Positions 1-7,917 of a stretch of 62,596 nt of DNA are shown here, one piece after another (positions within the stretch are counted from its first letter, which is position 1; each line of letters opens with the position of its first letter). The stretch is from positions 1 through 62,596 of the forward strand of contig JAWXBR010000058.1 in assembly GCA_034440235.1 (NCBI GenBank), in the 5' to 3' direction. The translations under genes were made by a program, and so were the position numbers. This stretch comes from JAWXBR01 sp034440235. Lineage in GTDB: Bacteria; Bacteroidota; Ignavibacteria; Kapaibacteriales; Kapaibacteriaceae. The notes under the pieces are model-generated. The model was not told the origin of the DNA, searched no databases, and saw only the letters and a program-made list of their open reading frames with translations.

Positions 1-43
1 CATTGTCGACAATCGTTGGATCTACTTCAGGTACTAAATAACG

Positions 44-1282
44 TTACTGTGGGAGTTCTTGTCCGCGAGTCTCTCGAGCAAACGCGAGTGTGCCGAGTCC
101 GATCAGGTATGCAAACGAAAAGGCAAACATTGCATATTCTAGTCTGCCAAATGTTGTGGCGATAACGCCAACGAAGAACACCGTTATGGAAGTAATCACA
201 CGTCCGACGTTAAAGCTTAAGCCTGTAGCCGCAGCACGCACCGAAGTTGGAAAGAGTTCGGGCAAATAACCCGTTAAAACGCCCTGGTTGAATCCAATAC
301 ATGTCGACAGTAGAAATATCATGGCAAAGAACAATACACTTGGCTCCGCCATGAAAACGAACATTCCGACAGATACACCGAACACACAGGCATAGCCAAG
401 GGCGGCTGCGCCACGTCGTCCAAGCATGTTCGACACCCACCCACTTAAGAGCCCACCAGCAATTGCCCCACAACCGAGCATGATGTTCGTGAGTGCTCGG
501 TTTGATTGCTGATGTTCAGGCATACTAAGACTGCTGACCCACGTTGGCATCCACACGAACACTGCCCAGAGTCCAACGAGCATGCTCCCGAACAACGTCA
601 CACCAATGAGGATGTCTCCGCGATAAGCACGATCGAAAACGTTCGCGTCAACGGTAGCACTCTCGAGTGATTCAGCGCTTCGCGTCCTACTTGCATCAGC
701 GATTCGAGCCTTCCACAAAGAACTTTCAGGCACTACGTACATTACTGCGACTGCAAGTAGAATGCTTGTGCTAGCGATGCTGTACGACAACGTATACTCT
801 GGGATGAGTCCTTGCATGGCACCCGAAACAATCATGCCTACAGGAAATGCATTGATAAGAATTCCTAGCACTACCGCTCGGTTGTGCGACTGCGCCAATG
901 CTTCGGCTACAATGACAGCAACAATCAATAGAATGGCTCCGGCACCAACGCCCGTAATAAAACGCAATGCTACAAGAGTCGAGAAAGTATGAACATAGGC
1001 TGTTGCAAATGTTGCCACAGAGCATAATAGTATGCTTACGATCAGCCCCTTTCTTCGCCCCTTACGATCGGCATACAACCCCAGAGCGAAGGCGCCCAGA
1101 GCCCAACCAAGAAGGAATGCAGCACCACCCCATGAGCCCATCTGCGCTTTCAGCGCTGGCTCGTTCGAACCAAGGATGGCTAGTGTTATCGAGGGCAGGT
1201 AGACGCTAAAAAGTGTAGCGCTTACGCCAGCACTGACTGTTGCGAGCCAACAGACGAGGTAGAGCACCAATCGAGACTTCAT
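44..1282 (-). CDS. MFS transporter (sugar/organic acid porter type)
   Basis: Inner-membrane carrier of the major facilitator superfamily, 412 aa, with about 12 hydrophobic segments. The loop between TM2 and TM3 carries the MFS signature (GLYADRKGRRKG), and a later stretch (LPELFPTSVRAAATG) is typical of the sugar and aromatic-acid porter branches. The substrate cannot be told from sequence. I start at the ATG at 1282 (MKSRLVLYLV), which puts the first membrane helix at the N-terminus. The longer reading frame upstream runs through the opposite-strand cobalamin riboswitch and is not protein-like. The gene is divergent from the B12-regulated unit, so a link to corrinoid or precursor transport is possible but unproven. 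The stop lies 43 bp from the window edge. Confidence 0.85.
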   Translation of the reverse strand: MKSRLVLYLVCWLATVSAGVSATLFSVYLPSITLAILGSNEPALKAQMGSWGGAAFLLGWALGAFALGLYADRKGRRKGLIVSILLCSVATFATAYVHTFSTLVALRFITGVGAGAILLIVAVIVAEALAQSHNRAVVLGILINAFPVGMIVSGAMQGLIPEYTLSYSIASTSILLAVAVMYVVPESSLWKARIADASRTRSAESLESATVDANVFDRAYRGDILIGVTLFGSMLVGLWAVFVWMPTWVSSLSMPEHQQSNRALTNIMLGCGAIAGGLLSGWVSNMLGRRGAAALGYACVFGVSVGMFVFMAEPSVLFFAMIFLLSTCIGFNQGVLTGYLPELFPTSVRAAATGLSFNVGRVITSITVFFVGVIATTFGRLEYAMFAFSFAYLIGLGTLAFARETRGQELPQ

Positions 1283-1296
1283 TCGCAAAGATCGTG

Positions 1297-1304
1297 TATT
1301 TTTG
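1297..1304 (+). promoter_or_regulatory. Candidate -7 promoter element of the B12 riboswitch transcript
   Basis: TATTTTTG matches the Bacteroidota -7 consensus TAnnTTTG. Its downstream edge lies a few bases before the first paired region of the cobalamin riboswitch, so transcription would start close to the aptamer 5' end. No good TTTG -33 element sits about 20 bp upstream, so the call rests on the -7 box and its placement. Confidence 0.45.
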
Positions 1305-1311
1305 AAACCAT

Positions 1312-1500
1312 GGTCGCTGCATCTGCAGCGTGAAAAGGGAAGCGGGTGAGACTCCCGCGCGGTTGCGCCGCCGTAACGGCAGACGAACTGTCCACGTGGA
1401 AGATCTGGTTCACACCAGGGTCTAGCCACAGTCACTGTTCACGGGAACGGGAAGACGGACGGGGAGGATGACGCCGAAGCCGGAAGACCTGCCATAAACT
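1312..1500 (+). promoter_or_regulatory. Cobalamin (B12) riboswitch
   Basis: The region has the landmarks of an adenosylcobalamin-type aptamer in the right order. These are the conserved core GAAAAGGGAAGCGGGTGAGA near 1333-1353, the GC-rich P3-P4 arms followed by CCGTAAC near 1374, a variable peripheral domain, and the B12 box (GCCGGAAGACCTGCC) at 1479-1493. Downstream is a small perfect hairpin (GTGGTC-CGTC-GACCAC, 1512-1527) without a U-tract, and then a strong Shine-Dalgarno sequence (GGAGG, 1552-1556) before the ATG at 1565. The absence of a terminator suggests translational control. By family knowledge, corrinoid binding should repress the downstream gene. Confidence 0.9.
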
Positions 1501-1564
1501 TTTTTGCATACGTGGTCCGTCGACCACACGCTGCGCACAACAGCACATTTATGGAGGAGCGGCT

Positions 1565-2845
1565 ATGCGCCAAGCTCTAAGGCTATTCGTTTTCTGTGTC
1601 CTTGCATCACCTGTCTTCGCAGGCACAATACTTCCCACCGCATTGAAGCCACTTACAATCATTCGACAGAATGACATTGTACATGTGTTTACTGCTGCTG
1701 TCGATGTGAACTATGATGGCGTCAAAGATGCCACGGACCGTCCCGCGACCTGGCAGATCATCGACGCATCGACGCTAATGACACAACGCGTCCTCGAATT
1801 CCCTTGGACGACAGTGAATACAAGCCGTCCTTGGCTATCAACCACGTCCGATCTCATGTTCATCGCTGTGGGCGATTCAGTAAATGCATACGTAGCGTCC
1901 ACGCAGGTATTCGGACGTTCGTTTCGGATACCCGGCAATCCGAGTGTCAGCGGCATCTACTTCGATGAGCAGTCCCAGGCGTTGCGTGTAACCGTTCGCC
2001 CCTCATTTACAGAACCGGGCAATGTGATATCCCTGTCTCCCACTGGCAATTTCATAACGCCCGTTGGTGTGAATCCTCAGCAGATTGTTGGATACAACTC
2101 TACCGTTAATAGAAATGGTTTCGCAGTAGTGAGTGAAGGGGCTTTTGGATTGGGGGACGGCGTAGTCACCCTCTTTGCAGCCGTAAAGACAACGATTCCC
2201 GTTGGTGACACGCCTAATCACATCGTTGTCTCGGGTGATAGTGCGTACGTAACCGTAAATGGGTCGCATTACGTTGTCATTATCGACCTCAACCGAGAAA
2301 GTGCTGTCGACACCATTCTGGTGGGAACAAGCGGTTTTGATGGTCCACGCGAGGCGGTGGCGAAGGATGGACGCCTTTTTGTGTCGACGTACCTAGGCGA
2401 CGTCCGGATATTCGACATTGCAACCGGTGCGCGGGTTGGCTTTATCCAGCACGGTACAAAGGCCGAAGGGTTGGCAGTTATTAACAACACGTTGTGGGTA
2501 ACGAATGCCATGAATGGCGCACCTGGCAATTATGCTGCTGACAGTGGAATTGTGGTCTACGATTTGAATGTGGCAACTGGTACACCGTGGGATGTTTTTG
2601 GCGTGCGGGGACCAGTGGACAGCCCCCTAACTGTGACCCCTACCGTGGCAAGCGACGAGGTAACAATTATGTCCACTTTTGGTTATGGCAATGTCACAGT
2701 AGTCGACAATGATGGACGGGCAACAATTCTTCATCCAAAGTCGTCTTCTGGCACGTCGGCAACATTCTGCGTAAGTGCTCTCATACCAAGCGTTTACACG
2801 ATTTTGCAAGGGGCTAAAATGGCCCGTTTCATCATTATTCGGTAG
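1565..2845 (+). CDS. Secreted beta-propeller protein under B12 riboswitch control, T9SS-like C-terminus (possible BtuG analogue)
   Basis: 426 aa with a signal peptide (about 1-19, ending FAG). The middle is built of repeated strand-rich segments of YncE/surface-propeller type: IPVGDTPNHIVVSGDSAYVT, LFVSTYLGDVRIFDIATGAR and LWVTNAMNG. The C-terminus (YTILQGAKMARFIIIR) resembles the final strand of a T9SS sorting domain. It is the first gene after the cobalamin riboswitch, with an optimal SD, and is 12 bp upstream of the next gene. In gut Bacteroides the surface B12-capture lipoprotein BtuG is also a beta-propeller under B12 control. I infer a comparable corrinoid-capture role here, with T9SS export replacing the lipid anchor. 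No lipobox Cys is present. The propeller fold is likely; the ligand is an inference. Confidence 0.75.
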   Translation: MRQALRLFVFCVLASPVFAGTILPTALKPLTIIRQNDIVHVFTAAVDVNYDGVKDATDRPATWQIIDASTLMTQRVLEFPWTTVNTSRPWLSTTSDLMFIAVGDSVNAYVASTQVFGRSFRIPGNPSVSGIYFDEQSQALRVTVRPSFTEPGNVISLSPTGNFITPVGVNPQQIVGYNSTVNRNGFAVVSEGAFGLGDGVVTLFAAVKTTIPVGDTPNHIVVSGDSAYVTVNGSHYVVIIDLNRESAVDTILVGTSGFDGPREAVAKDGRLFVSTYLGDVRIFDIATGARVGFIQHGTKAEGLAVINNTLWVTNAMNGAPGNYAADSGIVVYDLNVATGTPWDVFGVRGPVDSPLTVTPTVASDEVTIMSTFGYGNVTVVDNDGRATILHPKSSSGTSATFCVSALIPSVYTILQGAKMARFIIIR

Positions 2846-2857
2846 TAGAATTCGCAT

Positions 2858-5800
2858 ATGGCCCAAAAGTACCTGATCGCTAGTCTTTTAAGCATTGTAG
2901 CATTGGTTGCAGCAAATGCTCAGGTTTTTCAGAATATGACGTTTCCAACGTTCGTTCATCCTTCGCCCGGTTATTTCCTTATTGCGCAGAATTCACCCGA
3001 TTCTGTCGCACTAATTGATCATTCTGGCAAGAACGTGTTTGCCGTGCAAGCGAACTTTCCAATAAACCTTTTAAGCACCGACTCTACGATTACGTATTTC
3101 GATGTGCAGGCTAAGGGTTTTGTTCGACGAAACGCACAGATGGTTGCCATTGATACGCTGCTCGTTTCGGGAGGCTTTCCGACAGATTTTCACGAAGGCC
3201 ACATCCTCTCGAATGGCAACTACGTCGTTGTTGGCGTAGATAAGCGCGTAATGAACATGGCTGCCCTAGTTCCTGGTGGAAAATCGCAGGCAAATGTGTT
3301 TGGTGCAGTTATTCAGGAGCGGACATTTAGTGGGTCGACGGTGTTTGAATGGAAGTCGCTAGACCATATACCGGTGGTTGACGCAACCGAAGACACTGAT
3401 CTAACGCAACCTACAATCGACTACATCCATGTGAACTCTGTATTTCGCGAAGCAAACGGCGACTTTCTCATTTCGTGTCGGCATACCGACGAAATAATTA
3501 AAGTAAGCCGCCTAACGGGCCAGGTATTGTGGCGCATGGGTGGAGAAAAGTCAAAGGGCAATCAGTTTACATTTATCGACGACGAGACAGATGGCTTTAC
3601 TGGCTTCTCGCACCAGCATGATGTTTCGCGTACTGCGAACGGCAATATCATCTTGTTTGACAACGGCAATCTCAAACCAAGCCCGCCCAATCCTTCATCA
3701 CGCGTTGCAGAATACGAAGTCAACGAAACGGCAAAAACCGCAAAGCTGGTATGGTCCTATCGGCCAACCCCCGATGTGCATGCTATGACCATGGGTAGTG
3801 TGCAGGAGCTTCCAAACACCAACGTTCTCATAGGCTTTGGTACTGGTAACGGCACAGTCGTAGCACTCGAGGTATCACGTAATGGCACTGTACAAGCAGA
3901 GATGTCGTGTCCCGCGGGCAATACGTCGTATCGTGTTCGTAAGGCCTTGTTTGGGATGGCCGGAATCGAGCGTGTGGTGACTGCGCCAGGTACTGTATCA
4001 TTCAATCAGGGCAGCAATGCCACGAACATTACGGCCGTGCTCTCGCGTGTTGATGTTCCCACGTCAATCATTGTCGAGCGTCATCGCTATGCGCCACACG
4101 ACATGTCGTTCGATCTTACCCCGTGCACGATTTCGCCCGTCCGCTGGGTGATACGCCAATCGCCCAGAGAGACAGTGCGCGGCTCGATAAGATTTAACAT
4201 TACATCACTTGATATTAAAGTGCCCTCGCTGCTTAAGATGTATCATAGATCTGTTGAAGGCGCTGATGCGTTTGTTGAAGTAGCGTCTATGTACGACGCA
4301 GCGTCTACATCGATGGTCGCAAATACATTCTTAGTCGGCGAATACATGATAGCTTATCCGATGTGTTTCGACCCTCTGCCAAGCATTCCGGCAAACGCAG
4401 CAACCAACGTTAGCAACAATGTAGTGCTTCGTTGGACGGCAGCTGTGCAGACGGGCGGATATGATGTAGAAATTTACAAAGGTCCGACAGCTGTTGGAGT
4501 GCCCGTTCGATCGTTTCATACGGCGCGCCTTGACACCAGCCTTCTTCTCCCTGAACCCGGTTCACAGTACACATGGCGTGTACGTGCAGTACGTCCAGCT
4601 CCGAATACTCAGGGTCAATGGTCAAACACCTTCTCATTCAGAACACGCATTGGAACGGCGACGGCACTTTGGCCATCATCGCTACCTGACTCTGTTGCAA
4701 TTGCACAACAGTCGACATTCCGCTGGACAAAGGTTAAGAGCGCTCAGTATTACCGCGTTCGAATCGTTCCTCTAGGCACGAGTGTACCTGCACTCGATAC
4801 TCTAGTTGTCGATACAGCTTTTACAGTTAGGGGCAACCTTCCGTGGAATAAGACCATGCAGTGGTTTGTGCGTGGCGAAGTAAACGACACCACGTACGGA
4901 GATTGGTCGAACACATTATTTATTGTGACGCCACCATGTCCACCACGCCTATTGCTCCCCGCATCTGAACAACAGTTTGTCAACCCCGAGTCTGTTATGT
5001 GCACTTGGGCTCCGATCGACGGCGCGAAAATGTATAATATCAGAGTTTATAAAGGTGTTGCTGGCGGCTACGTATGGTTCGAAGACTCAGTTACATCAAC
5101 CGAGTCCGAGATAATTGATATGAATAGCGTTACCAAATACTATTGGCAAGTGCGGACTATAGGTCGTTACGGTGCCGGCCCTTGGAGTGCCACACAGTGG
5201 TTCATGACTCGCGGCTCAGCGGTACTAACTGCGGCAACTCTACTCGCACCTGTAAACAAGAACGACATTGATACACTGCAGGCCACTCTAGCCTGGGCGT
5301 CGGTTATCGAAGCATCGTATTACCACGTGCAACTGTCATCAAAACCAACGTTTTCACACCCTGATGTTGAATGGACGTCATTATATCAGACAACCGTGCT
5401 ATGCCCCCCGCTCCTTACCGGTAAGGTTTATCGCTGGCGCGTTATGGCACTCAGCGATGTAGCTAGTAGCCCGTGGTCTGATACGGCTTCGTTCACAACG
5501 CTGCCCGGACCCGGTAATGCTCTTGAGCCCCTTACCCCTATCTCTGGCAGTACGAATGTTCCTGTTCGCGGAACAGTGAGTTACATCACCGACAAACGCT
5601 TCAACGAATACCATGTTGAATATGCCTTAGTACCGTTGTTTACAACAGCAGAGCAAATGGCAGCGGTTACGGGCGGGTTCGCGCCTTACAGCCTTCTACC
5701 AGAGCAACAGTATTGGTGGCGTGTTATTGGTTTTAAAAATGGTGTGCCTACTGACACTGGAAGTACAGCTACCTTTACCACTGGTAAGGGTGACACTGTA

Positions 5801-6064
5801 ACGTCCGTATCGTTTGAGGAAAGAGCCACCGGAATATCAGTCCGCTTAGTAGGCACCACCCTAGTCATGGAAGGGGCTGTTCAAGGGGCTTCGGTAAGGG
5901 TGATGGACATCGCCGGACGTGCTATTCATCAGAATACGCTGACAGCCGATGCACATGCAAGCGAAGACCTGCCTCCCCTGGCATCGGGCGTGTATATTGC
6001 GGTGATTCGTACAGTCGATTCACGGGTAACAGTTTATTCCTTTGTCATCTCAAGCACGCGATAA
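2858..6064 (+). CDS. Secreted arylsulfotransferase (ASST)-like protein with fibronectin III-type modules and T9SS domain
   Basis: 1068 aa with a signal peptide (about 1-21, ending ANA). Residues about 100-370 resemble arylsulfotransferase-type propellers (Arylsulfotran_2): FHEGHILSNGNYVVVG with H112, IHVNSVFREANGDFLISCRH with H191 and H209, GQVLWRMGG, and FSHQHDVSRTANGNIILFDN with H252/H254. Residues about 500-990 hold roughly five repeats of the type 'Y.WRVRA....W' seen in fibronectin III modules. The last about 70 residues are a T9SS type A sorting domain (VRVMDIAGRAI ... GVYIAVIRTVDS). It is 12 bp after the propeller gene and so probably in the B12-controlled transcript. Whether it is an active sulfotransferase or just uses the fold for binding is open. 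Confidence 0.8.
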   Translation: MAQKYLIASLLSIVALVAANAQVFQNMTFPTFVHPSPGYFLIAQNSPDSVALIDHSGKNVFAVQANFPINLLSTDSTITYFDVQAKGFVRRNAQMVAIDTLLVSGGFPTDFHEGHILSNGNYVVVGVDKRVMNMAALVPGGKSQANVFGAVIQERTFSGSTVFEWKSLDHIPVVDATEDTDLTQPTIDYIHVNSVFREANGDFLISCRHTDEIIKVSRLTGQVLWRMGGEKSKGNQFTFIDDETDGFTGFSHQHDVSRTANGNIILFDNGNLKPSPPNPSSRVAEYEVNETAKTAKLVWSYRPTPDVHAMTMGSVQELPNTNVLIGFGTGNGTVVALEVSRNGTVQAEMSCPAGNTSYRVRKALFGMAGIERVVTAPGTVSFNQGSNATNITAVLSRVDVPTSIIVERHRYAPHDMSFDLTPCTISPVRWVIRQSPRETVRGSIRFNITSLDIKVPSLLKMYHRSVEGADAFVEVASMYDAASTSMVANTFLVGEYMIAYPMCFDPLPSIPANAATNVSNNVVLRWTAAVQTGGYDVEIYKGPTAVGVPVRSFHTARLDTSLLLPEPGSQYTWRVRAVRPAPNTQGQWSNTFSFRTRIGTATALWPSSLPDSVAIAQQSTFRWTKVKSAQYYRVRIVPLGTSVPALDTLVVDTAFTVRGNLPWNKTMQWFVRGEVNDTTYGDWSNTLFIVTPPCPPRLLLPASEQQFVNPESVMCTWAPIDGAKMYNIRVYKGVAGGYVWFEDSVTSTESEIIDMNSVTKYYWQVRTIGRYGAGPWSATQWFMTRGSAVLTAATLLAPVNKNDIDTLQATLAWASVIEASYYHVQLSSKPTFSHPDVEWTSLYQTTVLCPPLLTGKVYRWRVMALSDVASSPWSDTASFTTLPGPGNALEPLTPISGSTNVPVRGTVSYITDKRFNEYHVEYALVPLFTTAEQMAAVTGGFAPYSLLPEQQYWWRVIGFKNGVPTDTGSTATFTTGKGDTVTSVSFEERATGISVRLVGTTLVMEGAVQGASVRVMDIAGRAIHQNTLTADAHASEDLPPLASGVYIAVIRTVDSRVTVYSFVISSTR

Positions 6065-6740
6065 TCTGTCCCCGGTTACGGGATCTACGCAGACAACTCA
6101 AGCTGGCATAAAACGAAAAATCGTTATTACGCTTGCAAGCACGAGCGTGCTTTTCATTCTCAGCTATCTGTGGCTTGACGTTGCGGTTGCAACACTCATC
6201 CATGATGCAGCTTCACCAATACTATCAATGGCTGGTGGTGTTCTGGAGGAAGTTGGCAAGTCGCAGTGGGTGTTAGGGTATAGTGCATTTGTCGCAGTCT
6301 TTATATGGAAATCGAGACGAGGGCTTGCGTATCAACATGTCGCACTGTTTTGTTCAGTAGCGCTTGCAGGGTTAGGTGCAAACCTTCTCAAGCTCTTTAT
6401 AAATCGCGCTCGACCACCATTGCTTTTTTCGGACGGATTATTCGGGTTTCGTCCGTTCAATTTCGACCTGACGTTCCTCTGGCATTCGTTTCCATCGGGT
6501 CACGCAACGACAGGACTCGCAATTGCAGTAGCGGGCAGTATTGTGTGGCCACGCTTACGATGGTTGATGTGGCCTATCGGACTCAGTATTGCGCTCGGCC
6601 GTGTAGCCTACAACGTTCATTACATGAGCGACATTATCGCAGGAGGTGCGTTAGGAGTTATTTCTGCGTGGATTGTGCAGCTCTGGCTGATTTCTCGCTT
6701 CCAACCATGGGCGGACAAACGATGGGCACCGCGTAGCTAG
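6042..6740 (+). CDS. PAP2-family membrane phosphatase
   Basis: Integral membrane phosphatidic acid phosphatase type 2 protein of up to 232 aa with about six helices. All three catalytic motifs are visible: K-x6-RP (KLFINRARPP), PSGH (SFPSGHATTG) and the S/G-R-x5-H-x3-D motif (GRVAYNVHYMSD). Likely substrates are lipid phosphates such as phosphatidic acid, PGP or undecaprenyl pyrophosphate. The start is uncertain: the frame opens with TTG at 6042, overlapping the preceding gene by 23 bp, and has no internal ATG before the first helix. The overlap suggests coupling to the B12-regulated genes, but a functional link is not evident. Confidence 0.82.
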   Translation: MSSQARDNLSPVTGSTQTTQAGIKRKIVITLASTSVLFILSYLWLDVAVATLIHDAASPILSMAGGVLEEVGKSQWVLGYSAFVAVFIWKSRRGLAYQHVALFCSVALAGLGANLLKLFINRARPPLLFSDGLFGFRPFNFDLTFLWHSFPSGHATTGLAIAVAGSIVWPRLRWLMWPIGLSIALGRVAYNVHYMSDIIAGGALGVISAWIVQLWLISRFQPWADKRWAPRS

Positions 6741-6753
6741 ATATTGGATGCGG

Positions 6754-6778
6754 CGGAGCTAGAGAGCTGCGTTTTTTT
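6754..6778 (+). terminator. Candidate terminator after the PAP2 gene
   Basis: A short imperfect stem (CGGAGCT / AGCTGCG, one mismatch, AGAG loop) is followed by seven T on the plus strand, 14 bp after the PAP2 stop. It overlaps the last codons of the convergent purE gene. The stem is weak, but the position and T-tract are right for an intrinsic terminator. Confidence 0.45.
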
Positions 6779-7244
6779 CGCGCGACTCGGTTTCGATACG
6801 AATCTTATACTCTTTTAGTAACGCATAGATCGAAGTGTCTGCAATTGCAAGCATCTCTGCCGCCAAGAGTCCGGCGTTACGTCCCCCGCCAATTGCCACC
6901 GTTGCAACCGGTACGCCCGCAGGCATTTGAACGATGCTCATTAACGAGTCGAGGCCCCTTAACTGTTTCGTGGGAATAGGGACGCCAATCACAGGTAAAG
7001 CGCAGAAGGCAGCAATCATTCCTGGCAGGTGGGCAGAGCCCCCTGCACCTGCAATGATGACTTTGATGCCTCTATCGTGGGCACTCGTGGCATAGTCGGC
7101 CATATCCTGTGGCGTTCGGTGTGCACTCACGATACGCATCTCGTATGGAATGCCGAACTCCTTGCATACGTCAGCGGCTTCCTGCATTACAGCAAGATCG
7201 GAATCGGACCCCATTACTATTCCAACAACAGGTGTTGTGCTCAT
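6759..7244 (-). CDS. purE: N5-carboxyaminoimidazole ribonucleotide mutase (PurE class I)
   Basis: Converts N5-CAIR to CAIR in de novo purine synthesis in the cytosol. 161 aa, the normal length. Seen motifs: MGSDSDLAVM near the N-terminus, SAHRTP, and GAGGSAHLPGM around the active site. The start is the ATG at 7244 (MSTTPVVGIV); it overlaps the engB stop by 4 bp (ATGA), implying translational coupling. A longer frame to 7352 lies inside engB and is rejected. No purK is seen next to it. Confidence 0.96.
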   Translation of the reverse strand: MSTTPVVGIVMGSDSDLAVMQEAADVCKEFGIPYEMRIVSAHRTPQDMADYATSAHDRGIKVIIAGAGGSAHLPGMIAAFCALPVIGVPIPTKQLRGLDSLMSIVQMPAGVPVATVAIGGGRNAGLLAAEMLAIADTSIYALLKEYKIRIETESREKNAAL

Positions 7245-7858
7245 GACGCTACTCGTTCGATAGTTCGCATACGTTTTATTATTCCGATCAGTTCTGAGCG
7301 GCCATCGCCCTCCTTTGCTGATGTGCCCACAACATCTACTCTGTGTTTGCACTGCGACAGTAGTTCTGTAATCTGTGCTTTACGTGCTTCAAGCACACCT
7401 TTCGAGAGTTTGTCGGTCTTCGTCAAAACGGCAACGAAAGGCACGCCGTGCAACTCGAGGTCTTCGAGCATTGCAAGATCAAGGGGCTGTGGATCGTGAC
7501 GTGAGTCTATTAGCACACATACCACGCGCAGTTGTTCGCGTGTGAACAGATAGTCTTTGATGAGCTTCGAGAAACCCAACCTTCGTTCCTTACTCACCTT
7601 CGCGTATCCGTAGCCAGGAAGATCGACAAACATCATGGCCATATCGGTCATAAAAAAGTTTATTTCTTGAGTTTTGCCAGGCGTGTTTGAAACGCGGGCT
7701 ACTGCGCCAGTGCGAAGGATGGAATTTATCAGTGAGGATTTGCCGACGTTGGAACGTCCGATCATGGCTACTTCAGGCGCACTCGACTGTGGGAATTGCT
7801 CCTTGGCGGCAGCCCCCTTCACAAACTCTGCGCGAATGCTGTTGTGTACCTGTGCCAT
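7241..7858 (-). CDS. engB: Ribosome-biogenesis GTPase EngB (YihA/YsxC)
   Basis: 205 aa GTPase needed for late 50S subunit assembly. G-box motifs in order: G1 GRSNVGKSS, the switch I region around NTPGKTQ, G3 DLPGYGYA, G4 TKTDK, and G5 near GTSAKEG. The YihA-type DLPGYG signature separates it from Era and EngA. It follows rplQ at the distal end of the ribosomal protein block, past a strong hairpin, and is coupled to purE by a 4-bp overlap. Being next to ribosomal genes fits its role. Confidence 0.96.
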   Translation of the reverse strand: MAQVHNSIRAEFVKGAAAKEQFPQSSAPEVAMIGRSNVGKSSLINSILRTGAVARVSNTPGKTQEINFFMTDMAMMFVDLPGYGYAKVSKERRLGFSKLIKDYLFTREQLRVVCVLIDSRHDPQPLDLAMLEDLELHGVPFVAVLTKTDKLSKGVLEARKAQITELLSQCKHRVDVVGTSAKEGDGRSELIGIIKRMRTIERVAS

Positions 7859-7868
7859 TAAAATAGAG

Positions 7869-7903
7869 AACGCCGGGTGTTATGCCCGGCGTTGTGTTTT
7901 TTT
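7869..7903. terminator. Hairpin between rplQ and engB (terminator-like)
   Basis: Perfect 9-bp stem AACGCCGGG / CCCGGCGTT with a 7-nt loop. The long T-run (7897-7903) is on the plus-strand side. For minus-strand transcription leaving rplQ, the stem is followed only by CTCTATTTTA, a weaker U-tract. It may be a partial terminator or processing site that lowers engB-purE expression relative to the ribosomal genes. Confidence 0.55.
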
Positions 7904-7917
7904 ATTCCGTCGGTGTG

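Noticed and set aside
1283..1435. N-terminal extension of the first MFS transporter up to a GTG at 1435
   Set aside because: The extra 51 residues are Arg/Cys/Pro-rich, not helix-like, and are the reverse reading of the cobalamin riboswitch.
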